Assembly (NCBI RefSeq): GCF_037081715.1
Contig: NZ_JAZDDH010000002.1
Location: 310,001-374,000 of the forward strand
Origin: Halalkalicoccus sp. CG83
Lineage (GTDB): Archaea; Halobacteriota; Halobacteria; Halobacteriales; Halalkalicoccaceae
Direction of reading: 5' to 3'
DNA length: 64,000 nucleotides
Of this stretch, positions 34,387 through 43,800 are shown piece after piece. Every line of letters starts with the position of its first letter. The first letter of the stretch is position 1. The position numbers and the translations under genes were made by a program. The notes beneath the pieces were generated by a model. The model worked only from the letters and a program-made list of their open reading frames with translations, was not told where the DNA came from and made no database searches.

Positions 34387-35208
34387 ATGCCGAACTACCG
34401 GGAGTGGCTCCGGGCGCTGAGGACGGCAGTCGCGGTCGGCCGGAAACAGCACGTCACCGTCACGGCCGCCGGACTCGGCTACTACGCGTTCAACTCGCTC
34501 GTCCCGCTGCTCCTGCTCGTGACCATCGCCGTCTCGATCGTCTACGACCCCGAGACGACGGCGACGGCGCTCGAGTCGGTCTCCGGGCTCCGCGCCGCCG
34601 AGGTCGAGCCCGTCATCGAGGAGATCGCCGGCGACGGCGGCCGTACCCGGGCGGGGCTGATCGCCGCCGGAATCTTCACCTACAGCACGGCGACGATGTT
34701 CCAGGCGGTGAACATGGCCTTCAGCGAGGTCTACGGGACGCGAAAGCAACGATCGGGGCTTCGAAAGGCGACCGACACCCTCCTGATCTTCGTGATCGTG
34801 ACCGTCGCCGTCGGCCTGCTCGGCGTCGTCGGCGTCGCGTTCGCGCTCGTCGTGGACAGCGTCGCCGTCTCGGTCCTCAGCGTCCCGCTCCTGCTCGGCG
34901 CCTTCCTGCTGGCCTTCCTCCCGATGTACTACCGGTTCCCCGGCGAGCGCGTGACCGTCGGGGACGCGCTGCCCGGGGCGGCGTTCTCGGCGGTCGTGTG
35001 GACCCTCTCGGCGCTCCTCTTTCGCGTCTACGCCGCGACCTCCGACAGCGTCGAGCTCTACGGGGTCGCCGGTGCGGTCCTGCTCGTTCTCACCTGGCTC
35101 TATCTCGGCGGCCTGACCCTGCTGTTCGGCGCGATCCTCAACGCCGTCCTCGCCGGACGGGTCGATGCCGACGAGGGCTGGCTCCCCACGGAGGACATAG
35201 AGGAGTAG
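34387..35208 (+). CDS. YihY/BrkB family membrane protein
   Basis: This 273-residue protein has about six transmembrane helices. Characteristic segments are TVTAAGLGYYAFNSLVPLLLLVTIAVS near the N-terminus and FSAVVWTLSALLFRVYAAT with VLLVLTWLYLGGLTLLFGAILNAVLA at the C-terminus. The family is widespread and often mislabelled ribonuclease BN; its function in membrane or envelope biology is not settled. It sits alone, convergent with egsA (gap 20 nt). Confidence 0.88.
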   Translation: MPNYREWLRALRTAVAVGRKQHVTVTAAGLGYYAFNSLVPLLLLVTIAVSIVYDPETTATALESVSGLRAAEVEPVIEEIAGDGGRTRAGLIAAGIFTYSTATMFQAVNMAFSEVYGTRKQRSGLRKATDTLLIFVIVTVAVGLLGVVGVAFALVVDSVAVSVLSVPLLLGAFLLAFLPMYYRFPGERVTVGDALPGAAFSAVVWTLSALLFRVYAATSDSVELYGVAGAVLLVLTWLYLGGLTLLFGAILNAVLAGRVDADEGWLPTEDIEE

Positions 35209-35228
35209 ACGCGACGTCGACGGCTGCT

Positions 35229-36287
35229 TCAGATCACGCCGGTCACCGTCGCCGCTTCACGGGCCGCCCGATCGTTCATGCCGTTGCCGAGGATGGTGTA
35301 GCGATCGCGGATCTCGTGGGCGTGCGTCAACGCCTCGAGGATCTCCTCCTCGTCCATTCCCAGTTCGTCGGCCGTCGTCGGCGCCTCGATGCTCGCGAGC
35401 GCGTCGCGGATGTTGCTCCACCGGCCGCTCTCGCCGCTGTGGAGGTACTCGATCATGATCGAGCCGACGCCGACCTGGTGGCCGTGGAGTGCCCGACCCG
35501 GCGCGATCCGGTCGAGCTGGTGGCTGAAGAGGTGTTCCGCGCCCGATGCGGGTCGCGAGGAGCCCGCGATCGACATCGCCACGCCCGAGGAGACCAGCGC
35601 CTTCGTGACGATCCATGCCGACTCCTCGAGACCCCTCTTGATCGAACCGGCGTTGCCGACGAGCATCTCGGCGGTCATCTCCGAGAGTGCCGCGGAGTAC
35701 TCGGAGTACTCGACGTTCTGGAGGCGGTTGGCGAGGCGCCAGTCCTTCACCGCGGTGTAGTTCGAGATGATGTCCGCACAGCCCGCCGTCGTCAGCTCCC
35801 AGGGGGCGTTCGCCAACACGGCCGTGTCCGCGACCACCGCGACCGGCGGGTCGGCCGCCACCGAGTGGCGGGTGTCCTTCTCGGGGACCGATCCCCGGCC
35901 GGAGACGATCCCGTCGTGGCTCGCGGCGGTCGGCACGGAGACGAACCCCATCTCGAGGTCGTCGCTGGCCATCTTCGCGATGTCGATCGCCTTACCGCCG
36001 CCGATGCCGACCAGGTACTCCACCTCCTCGGCGCGAGCGGCCTCGATCACCCGCTGGACGGCGTCGAAGCTCGCCTCCTCGACGATGACGGTCGCGGGCT
36101 CGATCCCCCGCTCGCCGAAGTCCTTGATCACCCGGCCGGCGGCGATCTCCTTCGGGGTGGGGCTGGTGACGATCAGCGGGCGGCCCGAGAGGTGGAGGTC
36201 GTCAATCGCCTCGACGGCCCGATCGAGCACGCCGTGACCGATCAGCACGTTCCGCGGAAGGCGGATCCAGCTGGATTTCTCGAACAT
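35229..36287 (-). CDS. egsA: sn-glycerol-1-phosphate dehydrogenase
   Basis: This 352-residue NAD(P)H enzyme reduces dihydroxyacetone phosphate to sn-glycerol-1-phosphate, setting the archaeal lipid backbone stereochemistry. The N-terminal Rossmann-like domain has VGIGGGKAIDIAKMA and the active-site loop FVSVPTAASHDGIVSGRGSV. The zinc ligands are Asp in GCADIISNYTA, His in GAEHLFSHQLD and His in ALHGHQVGVG. All are present and the length is normal. It is diagnostic of archaea. Confidence 0.96.
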   Translation of the reverse strand: MFEKSSWIRLPRNVLIGHGVLDRAVEAIDDLHLSGRPLIVTSPTPKEIAAGRVIKDFGERGIEPATVIVEEASFDAVQRVIEAARAEEVEYLVGIGGGKAIDIAKMASDDLEMGFVSVPTAASHDGIVSGRGSVPEKDTRHSVAADPPVAVVADTAVLANAPWELTTAGCADIISNYTAVKDWRLANRLQNVEYSEYSAALSEMTAEMLVGNAGSIKRGLEESAWIVTKALVSSGVAMSIAGSSRPASGAEHLFSHQLDRIAPGRALHGHQVGVGSIMIEYLHSGESGRWSNIRDALASIEAPTTADELGMDEEEILEALTHAHEIRDRYTILGNGMNDRAAREAATVTGVI

Positions 36288-36383
36288 ACTCGAGGAAGAC
36301 GCCCGCCGGTCAAACCGTTTGCTCTTGAATGGCCTGAACTCTCAGGCAGCGAGCCGACGGTCCGCGCGGCGCTCGATGCCGGT

Positions 36384-36788
36384 ATGGACGAGTCCGAGTT
36401 CTACGATCGAGTGCGGGATCGAGCGTCGTTCGAGAACGAAGGCGAGGCGCTCGCGATCACCCACGCCACGCTCGAGGCGTTCAGCGAGCGGATCAGCGAG
36501 GGCCAGGCCCGTGACCTCTCGGCGGAGCTCCCCCGGCCGATCGCAGAGAGCCTGACACATCACCACGGCAACCCCGCGAAGCTCTCGCTCGCGGAGTTCG
36601 TAGAGCGGATCCAGGACCACGACGAGGTCGACGCCGACCTCGAGGAGCGAGACGAGCGGATCGCCGCGGTGCTCGGCACGCTGGCCGAGGCGACCGACGA
36701 GGAGTTCGATGACCTCCGAGACCAGCTCCCGAGCGAGTTCGAGGAGCTGATCGAGTCCGCGGAAACCGAGCGCGAACTCGAGAGCTAG
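36384..36788 (+). CDS. DUF2267 family protein
   Basis: This 134-residue acidic helical protein is of the DUF2267 family. It starts MDESEFYDRVRDRASFENEG, continues ATLEAFSERISEGQARDLSAELP, and has SLAEFVERIQDHDEVD in its middle. No catalytic residues are visible. Family members occur in many stress-related clusters; the function is unknown. The reading frame is open upstream, but ATG 36384 fits the family N-terminus. Confidence 0.82.
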   Translation: MDESEFYDRVRDRASFENEGEALAITHATLEAFSERISEGQARDLSAELPRPIAESLTHHHGNPAKLSLAEFVERIQDHDEVDADLEERDERIAAVLGTLAEATDEEFDDLRDQLPSEFEELIESAETERELES

Positions 36789-36884
36789 AACCCGCGTCAC
36801 CTCGGAGCCGAGGCCCGTTTTTCACGCCGCGTTCATGCCGGTGCCGGCGACAGATACACGGCCGACCGAGTGCTCTGTGTGTCC

Positions 36885-37880
36885 ATGCCTCTGGCGGCCG
36901 GATTACTCGACTATCTCGCGGATACCGAATCGCTCGCCATCGTCTGTCACGGAAACCCCGACCCGGACTGCATCGCGAGCGCGCTGGCCCTGGAGACCAT
37001 CGCGAGCGAGGCCGGAGTCGCGGACGCCCAGATCTTCTACAGCGGCGGGCTCGGCCACCAGCAGAACAGGGCGTTCGTCAACCTGCTCGACATCGACATG
37101 GAGACGGTGAGCGCCACCACGCTCGAGGAGTACGAACGCGTCGCGCTGGTCGATCACTCGACGCCTCGGATAGCGTCGTTCGAGGTGGGTCCCAAGGACG
37201 TAGACGTCGTCATCGATCGCCATTCGTCGACGGAGACCGTCGACGCCGCGATCGTCGACCGCCGCGAGGAGTACCACGCGACGACGACGATCCTGATCGA
37301 GTACCTCCTCGAACTGGGGATCGAGATCGACTCCCGGCTGGCCTCCGCGCTGCTGTTCGCCCTCCATCGGACCTGTCTCGACTTCGTCCGACGCCCCTCG
37401 ATCCACGAGTATCGGGCCGCGCTCGCCGTCTATCCGCTGGCGGATCTCGAACTGATCGATCACCTCTACGGCGCGGCGTTCACCCATACGACGATGGACG
37501 CGATCGGCGAGGCGATCCGGAATCGGGTCGTCCGGGGCTCGACCCTCATCACGAGCGTGAGTCGTGCCTCGGAGGACGGCGCGCTGGCCCAGGCCGCCGA
37601 TTACCTGCTCGCGCTCGAGGGGATCGACACCGTGCTCGTCTTCGGCAACGCCGACGGCGGCGTCCAGCTCAGCGCGCGATCGATCGATTCTCGCGTGGAC
37701 ATCGTTGACGTCCTCGAACGGGGGTTCGGCGAGTTGGGGGACGTCGAAGGGGACAAGAACAACGCCACCGGGTCGATCGAGATCGGCCTCCTCTCGCTGG
37801 TGGAGGATCACGACGCCGTCTTCGACCTCGTCACCAGCCAGGTCCACCGTCGGTTCTTCGATGCACTCCAGGCCGGCTGA
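36885..37880 (+). CDS. DHH family phosphoesterase-like protein
   Basis: This 331-residue protein is related to NrnA/RecJ-type DHH phosphoesterases. Motif I is VCHGNPDPDCIASALALE. Later metal motifs are ALVDHST (a DHS in place of DHH) and VDVVIDRHSS. The C-terminal DHHA1 domain lacks the usual GGHxxAAG: the equivalent loop reads GDKNNATGSI. It may therefore bind but cleave an altered substrate, or have lost activity. Expected substrates are short RNA or cyclic dinucleotide products. Start ATG 36885. Confidence 0.82.
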   Translation: MPLAAGLLDYLADTESLAIVCHGNPDPDCIASALALETIASEAGVADAQIFYSGGLGHQQNRAFVNLLDIDMETVSATTLEEYERVALVDHSTPRIASFEVGPKDVDVVIDRHSSTETVDAAIVDRREEYHATTTILIEYLLELGIEIDSRLASALLFALHRTCLDFVRRPSIHEYRAALAVYPLADLELIDHLYGAAFTHTTMDAIGEAIRNRVVRGSTLITSVSRASEDGALAQAADYLLALEGIDTVLVFGNADGGVQLSARSIDSRVDIVDVLERGFGELGDVEGDKNNATGSIEIGLLSLVEDHDAVFDLVTSQVHRRFFDALQAG

Positions 37881-37975
37881 CGCTCGACCCCCGACGGCCG
37901 ACCCCGGACGGATCGCGTCGAGTGAGGCTCAACCGTCGAAGCCGTCCGTCACTTCCCTCGTAGACGGTGGCCGGT

Positions 37976-38962
37976 TCAGAGCGTCTCCAGCACGCCCAGC
38001 AGCCGCTCCTCGATCGCGCGGCCGGGGTCGTGTTCGCTCCCGTCGCGATCGCTCTCCTCGTGCTCGGCGACGGTGCGGGCCATCGCCTCCTCGATCGGCG
38101 TCGACTCCCAGCCCAACGCGGCGAGCTTCGCCGTCGTCATGACGTGCGGGTAGTCGCGATACAGGGTGAACTCCTCGGCCGAGAGCCCGACGGCGTCGAG
38201 TTCACGCTCGCCCACATGGACGATCTCCACGTCGGTTCCGGCCACGTCGGCGATCAGGTCGAGGCCCTCCTCGATCGTGGTCAGCCGTCGATCGCCGACG
38301 TTGTACGCCTCCCCGGGGTCGCCGCGTTCGGCGACGATCCGAAGCGCGCTCGCGACGTCCTCGACGTACGCGCGGTGCCAGAGGTGCTGGCCGTCGCCCG
38401 GGACGACGACGCGATCGTACTCGAGCACCCTGGCGATCCAGTAGTCGAGCCGTTCGGTGTAGTCGTACGGGCCGTAGACGACGCAGGGCCGGACGCTCAT
38501 CGCCTCGATGCCTCGGGAGGCGGCCTCGTGCACGGCGCGGTCGCCCTCCGCCTTTCGCGGGCCGTAGGTCGCCGGCGACTCGTCGGTCGCCTGCTCGGGC
38601 GAACAGTCGTGCAGCGGCGTCCCGCCCTCGCGTTTGGGCACCTCCTCGCGGCCGTAGGCGCTGCCGCTCGAGACGTAGACGTAGCGGGCGTCCGAGAACG
38701 CCTCGGTGGCGACCCGAACCCGTTCGGGATGGTAGGCCACACAGTCGATCACGACGTCCGGATCGACCGAGAGTGCTGCGGCCTCCAGGGCGGTTCGGTC
38801 GTCGCGGTCGCCCTCGACGTGCTCGACGTCCTCGACGTCGGAGAAGGGATTTTCGTGGTTGCCGCGGTTGAAGATCGTCACCTCGTAGCCGTGGTTCAGA
38901 AACTCCTCGACGGTGTGTCGGCCGATGAAGCGCGTCCCGCCGATAACGAGCGCCGTATCCAT
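37976..38962 (-). CDS. NAD-dependent epimerase/dehydratase family protein
   Basis: This 328-residue extended SDR has the Rossmann motif ALVIGGTRFIGRHTVEEFLN (GGTxFIG) and an SSGSAYG strand. The catalytic YxxxK is replaced here by YGPRKAEGD, which keeps Tyr and Lys in family spacing. The substrate region is VRPCVVYGPYDYTERLDYW. It resembles NDP-sugar and RNA-binding-type epimerases of plants and haloarchaea. The sugar or other substrate is unknown. It is upstream of, and in the same direction as, no obvious sugar gene. Confidence 0.87.
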   Translation of the reverse strand: MDTALVIGGTRFIGRHTVEEFLNHGYEVTIFNRGNHENPFSDVEDVEHVEGDRDDRTALEAAALSVDPDVVIDCVAYHPERVRVATEAFSDARYVYVSSGSAYGREEVPKREGGTPLHDCSPEQATDESPATYGPRKAEGDRAVHEAASRGIEAMSVRPCVVYGPYDYTERLDYWIARVLEYDRVVVPGDGQHLWHRAYVEDVASALRIVAERGDPGEAYNVGDRRLTTIEEGLDLIADVAGTDVEIVHVGERELDAVGLSAEEFTLYRDYPHVMTTAKLAALGWESTPIEEAMARTVAEHEESDRDGSEHDPGRAIEERLLGVLETL

Positions 38963-39065
38963 ATCGACACCACGGGGACGGGAGCTATAGAGCCGGCGGT
39001 CCGGCGACGGTTCGCGGGACCGAAATCGGAATCGGGGTCGGAATCGAGGTCGGCGTTCCCTCCGC

Positions 39066-39542
39066 TCAGAACGGGTCCTCGAAGTCGTTGCGGATGAAGT
39101 AGCGGACCCAGTTGCCGTACGTGCGGTCGGTGACGTCGTCGGCGACCTGTTCGTACTGAACGACGCCGTCGGTATCGATGACGTAGACGCCGGAGATCCC
39201 GGTGAGGCCGTGGCTGGTCTCCTCGGTGCCGCTGTACTGGTCCGCGACCTCGCCGTCGGGATCCGCGAGCAGCTGGAGGTCGAGGTCGTAGCGGTCGCGC
39301 ATCTCGGTGACCCGGTCGAGCGGGTCGACGACGACCGGGAGGACGTCGACCTTGTCGTTGAACCAGAGGTCGTAGGAGACCTCGCTGAACGTCTGGAGCT
39401 GTTCGGCACAGAAGCTACACCAGTGGCCGCGGTTGACGACCACGACCGCCGGGCCCTCCTCCAGTCTGTCGGAGAGCGTGATCGGTTCGCCGGCAGTGCT
39501 CTCGAGCGTGAAGTCTGGCGCCTGCTCGCCTTCGAGTGACAT
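39066..39542 (-). CDS. redoxin / thiol-peroxidase-like protein (AhpC-TSA family)
   Basis: This 158-residue thioredoxin-fold protein starts MSLEGEQAPDFTLESTAGEP. The active-site region GHWCSFCAEQLQTF holds a CxxC pair in place of the single peroxidatic Cys of classic peroxiredoxins. The rest (VVVDPLDRVTEMRDRYDL, GVYVIDTDGVVQYEQV) is standard for the family. It may reduce peroxides or transfer electrons between thiols in the cytosol. ATG 39542; the longer upstream frame is not family-like. Confidence 0.86.
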   Translation of the reverse strand: MSLEGEQAPDFTLESTAGEPITLSDRLEEGPAVVVVNRGHWCSFCAEQLQTFSEVSYDLWFNDKVDVLPVVVDPLDRVTEMRDRYDLDLQLLADPDGEVADQYSGTEETSHGLTGISGVYVIDTDGVVQYEQVADDVTDRTYGNWVRYFIRNDFEDPF

Positions 39543-39635
39543 TACGTTCGGACGGACGGTACGACGCCGTTTAGACCCCCGTCGGATCGGCACGGCGCTC
39601 GCAAACCCGATGATCGTTCGGGGGGTTCGAACGGA

Positions 39636-40637
39636 TCAGTGATTCCGGTAGTAGACCTTGCCGCCGACGACCACGGTGTCGGGCGACTGGAACGCGCGGG
39701 GGTAGCGGATCCGGTCGACGAGATCCGAGACCTTCCAGCGGAAGGTCCACCATTTGCAGAGGCAGAACCCCAGCGCGATCACGGCGAACCCCATCACGGT
39801 GGCCTCGGTGATCGGTTCGCCGAGCAGCGCCCACCCGCTCGCCGCCGCGACGACCGGCACGGCGTAGCTGACGAGGCTGGTCTCGATCGGGCCGACCCGC
39901 TCCTGGAGGTCGAAGTAGGCGAGATAGCCGATCGCGCTCGCACAGACCGCCAGGAAGACGATCGCGCCGATCGCCTCCGGGGTCCACCGCGCGGCGCCGA
40001 TCGACTCTGCAGGGTGTAGCGCGCTCGTGGTGTGGAGGAAGAGCGCGCCGACGATCATCATCCACGCCTGTAGCGGCACCATCGGGAGGGTCGTCCGGAC
40101 TCGGACCGCGAACACGGCACCGAACGCGAAGCTCATCGCCGATCCCATGAGCAGGGCGATCCCGTAGAGCTGGTCTCCCCCGCTCAGGTCGCCACCCGGC
40201 TGGGCGACGATCGCCACGCCGAGCAGGCCGAGACCGACGCCGAGGACGCCGAGCGGCCCGAGGCGCTCGTCGGGCAGCAGCGCGATCGCGAACACCGGCG
40301 TCACCACCGGCGTGAGGCTCAACACGATCGCGGCGACGCCGCCCGTGACGTACTGCTGGCCGGTAAAGAGCAGCGCGAAGTGTCCACCGATCAGGAGCAC
40401 GCCTCCTATCAGAATCAACAGCCAGTCCTGGTACGTCGTCGGCCGCCAGCGGTAGCCGGCGACGACGACGTAGCCGAACAACAGGACGGCTGCGATGTCG
40501 TAGCGCAGCGCCGCGAACAGCAGCGGCGGAAGCGATTCCAGACCGACGTTGATCGCGGGAAACGACGTTCCCCACACCAACGCGACCACCATGAACAACC
40601 CAACGTTACGGAACTTCGATATGTCTGCATTTATCAT
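39636..40637 (-). CDS. EamA/DMT family transporter
   Basis: This 333-residue membrane protein has ten hydrophobic segments in two EamA repeats (VGLFMVVALVWGTSFPAIN opening the first; AIGAIVFLAVCASAIGYLAY in the second). The conserved proline motif TSFPAIN is typical of drug/metabolite exporters. Substrate unknown. The ATG at 40637 is 23-29 nt from the AT-rich GTATATC at 40660-40666, so the mRNA is probably leaderless. The protein starts MINADISKFRN. Confidence 0.9.
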   Translation of the reverse strand: MINADISKFRNVGLFMVVALVWGTSFPAINVGLESLPPLLFAALRYDIAAVLLFGYVVVAGYRWRPTTYQDWLLILIGGVLLIGGHFALLFTGQQYVTGGVAAIVLSLTPVVTPVFAIALLPDERLGPLGVLGVGLGLLGVAIVAQPGGDLSGGDQLYGIALLMGSAMSFAFGAVFAVRVRTTLPMVPLQAWMMIVGALFLHTTSALHPAESIGAARWTPEAIGAIVFLAVCASAIGYLAYFDLQERVGPIETSLVSYAVPVVAAASGWALLGEPITEATVMGFAVIALGFCLCKWWTFRWKVSDLVDRIRYPRAFQSPDTVVVGGKVYYRNH

Positions 40638-40659
40638 TTCGTGTAGTCGTCAATCCTCA

Positions 40660-40666
40660 GTATATC
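40660..40666. promoter_or_regulatory. near-symmetric TATA element between EamA gene and a short ORF
   Basis: GTATATC reads as GATATAC on the other strand. It lies about 25 nt from the EamA ATG (40637, minus strand) and about 25 nt from a short plus-strand ATG at 40688, so it could direct leaderless transcripts both ways. Confidence 0.4.
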
Positions 40667-40687
40667 GGACGTAGATGGCCTGTACTC

Positions 40688-40822
40688 ATGAATCTTCTCG
40701 AAGAAGCGTTACCGTATCACACGCCCGCATACGGCGATCTAGTCAGGATCTATATAGTAATCTTTCACGCGGATCTCGTCGTTCGACGAGCGGCTACTCG
40801 GCGCCGCGAACGCTGTCGATGA
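40688..40822 (+). CDS. possible 44-residue ORF of unknown function
   Basis: The frame starts MNLLEEALPYHTPAYGDLVR, continues IYIVIFHADLVV, and then becomes arginine-rich before the stop. It lies at leaderless distance from the TATA element at 40660-40666 and is AT-richer than its neighbours. No family is recognised, and the Arg-rich end may be non-coding GC noise. It may be a remnant. Confidence 0.22.
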   Translation: MNLLEEALPYHTPAYGDLVRIYIVIFHADLVVRRAATRRRERCR

Positions 40823-40899
40823 CGGCGTCTCCCTTGGGAGGGGTCGGCGAGTCAGAAGAGCCCGCGGTCGTCGACGACGCGGTCGCGAGCGACCGGCGT

Positions 40900-43800
40900 T
40901 CAGTCCGCGCTCGCGCCGTGGGTCGTGACCGCGTCGGCCGCGTCCGCGGGGGCGGGCGGGAAGTCCCGGACGTCCTCCGCGTCCTGCTCGGTGATGACTT
41001 CGTGGTAGGCGTCGGGCATCACCTTCACGAACTGCCCGACGTACTCCTCCCAGTTCTCGAGGAGTTCGCGGGCGCGCTCGCTGTCGGTGTAGGCGGCGTG
41101 GTTCTCGACCAGCCGCCGGAGCATGCGCTCGTCGCGCTCCTCGAGTTCGTGCGAGAGCGTCACCATTCCCGTGTTCGTGCGCTCCTCGAAGTCGCCCGGC
41201 TCGTCGAGCACGTAGGCCACGCCGCCGCTCATGCCGGCGGCGAAGTTCTTGCCCGTCTCGCCGAGCACGGCGACGACGCCGCCGGTCATGTACTCACAGC
41301 CGTGGTCGCCGATCCCCTCGACGACCGCCTTGACGCCCGAGTTCCGGACGCCGAAGCGCTCGCCTGCCTGGCCGTTGACGTAGAGCTCGCCGTCGGTCGC
41401 GCCGTAGAGCGCGACGTTGCCGATCGCGATGTTCTCCTCGGGGACGTAGCCCGCGTTCTCGGGCGTGTCGATCACGAGCTTCCCGCCCGAGAGCCCCTTG
41501 CCGACGTAGTCGTTCGCGGTGCCGGTGAGGTGCATCGAGACGCCGGGCGCCAGGAAGGCCCCGAAGCTCTGACCCGCGGTCCCCCGCAGGCCCACCCTGA
41601 TGGTGTCGTCCTCGAGTCCCTCGCCGCCGTAGTTCCTGGAAACGCGGTTCGAGAGCATCGCGCCCACGGTGCGATCCACGTTCCGGATCTCGTGCTCGAC
41701 AGCGACCGGCTCGGCGTCCTCGAGGGCGGGTGCGGCCGCCTCGATCAGCTCGCGATCCAGCTGTTCGTCGATCTCGTGGGTCTGCTCGCGCGTCTTCGTT
41801 CGGTCGTCGTCACCCGCGGGTTCGGCGAGCACCGTCGAGAGGTCGAGCTTCCGTGCCTTGGGCTGGCTGACGTCGTCGCGCTGTACGAGGTGCTCCGGCC
41901 GTCCGACCATCTTCTCGACGGTCTCGTAGCCGAGTTCGGCCATGATCTCGCGGAGCTCCTCGGCGATGAAGGACATGTAGTTGATCACGTGATCGGGCTC
42001 GCCGGGGAAGCGCTCGCGAAGGTTCATGGCCTGGGTGGCGACGCCGACGGGGCAGGTGTTGTTGTGACACTGCCGGGCCATCACGCAGCCCGAGGTCACC
42101 AGCGAGGCGGTGCCGAAGATGTACTCCTCTGCGCCCAACAGCGCGGCGACCGCGACGTCCCGGCCCGTCTTCATGCCGCCGTCGGCCGAGACGCGGATGC
42201 GCGATCGGAGGTCGGTCGCGCGGAGCATCTGGTTGGCCTCCGCGAGCCCGAGCTCCCAGGGCAGGCCCGCGTGTTTGATCGACGTCCGCGGCGAGGCGCC
42301 GGTACCGCCCGAGTGGCCCGAGATGTGGACGACGTCGGCGTTGGCCTTCGCGACGCCGGCGGCGATGGTGCCGATGCCCGCCTCCGAGACGAGCTTGACG
42401 TTGATGTCGGCCTCCTCGTTCGCGGACTTCAGGTCGTGGATCAGCTGTTTGAGGTCCTCGATGCTGTAGATGTCGTGCAGCGGCGGCGGCGAGATGAGCC
42501 CGACGCCGGGGGTGGCGTAGCGGACGTGGGCGATCATCTCGTTCACCTTCGAGCCGGGGAGGTGACCGCCCTCGCCGGGTTTACTCCCTTGAGCCATCTT
42601 GATCTGGAGCTCGTCGGCCGAGGAGAGGTACTCGCTGGTGACGCCGAAGCGCCCGCTCGCGACCTGCTTTACGTTACACTCCTTCTCGGTGCCGAAGCGT
42701 TCCGGAGGCTCGCCGCCCTCGCCCGAGTTGGACTTCCCGCCGATGCGGTTCATCGCGATCGAGTTGTTCTCGTGCGCTTCGGGGGAGAGACTCCCCAGGG
42801 ACATCGCCGCCGTCGAGAACCGCTTTACGATCTCCTCGGCGGGCTCGACCTGCTCCTTCGGGATCGGCTCGCGGTCACTCTCGAACTCGAGCAGGCCACG
42901 CAGCGTCTGGAGCTCCTCGTGCTGGTCGTTGATCATCGAGGCGAACTCCTCGTACATCTCGTAGTCGCCGTTACGGACGGCCTGCTGGAGCTTGCCGACG
43001 GTCTTGGGGTTCCACTGGTGTTTGATTCCGCCCGAGCGGTGTTCGAACTCGCCCTGGCGCTCGATCTGCGGGTCGTCGCCGAAGCCGACCGCGTGGCGTG
43101 CGAGCAGGTCCTCCTCGATCTCGTCGATGCCGATTCCCTCCGTCTTGGCGTCGGTGCCCTCGAAGTACTCGGCGACGAAGTCGGAGTCGAGGCCGACGGC
43201 CTCGAAGATCTGGGCGCCCTGGTAGCTCTCGACGGTGGAGATGCCCATCTTCGCCATCACCTTCAGCAGGCCGTCCTCGAGCGCGCCGATGTAGCCCGCG
43301 ATCGCGGCCTCCTCGTTCGCCCCGTCGGACCCCGACACGAGGTCCGCGATCGTCTGATAGGCCAGATAGGGGTTGACCGCGCCCGCGCCGTAGCCCACCA
43401 GCGTCGAGAGCTGGTGGACGGTTCGGGGGTCGGCCGACTCGACGACGAGCCCGGCGTGGTTGCGAAGCCCGTTGCGGACGAGGTGGTGGTGAACCGCGCC
43501 GGTCGCGAGCAGGCTCGGAATCGCGACCCGATCGGGTCCGGTCGCTCGATCGGAGAGCACGATGATCGCGGCGCCGCCCTCGATCGCCTCGACCGCGTGC
43601 TCGCGCACCTCCTCGACCGCGCTCTCGAGGTCGCCCTCCGGGTCGTAGGTGACGTCGATCGTCTCGCTCGTGAGACCGGCGCGGTCGAGATCCTTGATCG
43701 CCGCCGTCTGCTGGTCGGAGAGGATCGGCGAGTCGAGCACGAGCTGGCGGGCGTGTTCGGGCGACTCGTCGAGCAGGTTGGGCTGGTGGCCGAGCCGGCT

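Noticed and set aside
40800-40905. Minus-strand frame after the gltB stop reading SDSPTPPKGDAVIDSVRGAE, which could be a frameshifted continuation of gltB
   Set aside because: gltB already ends with a complete beta-helix and a natural tail, and the extra frame has no start of its own.
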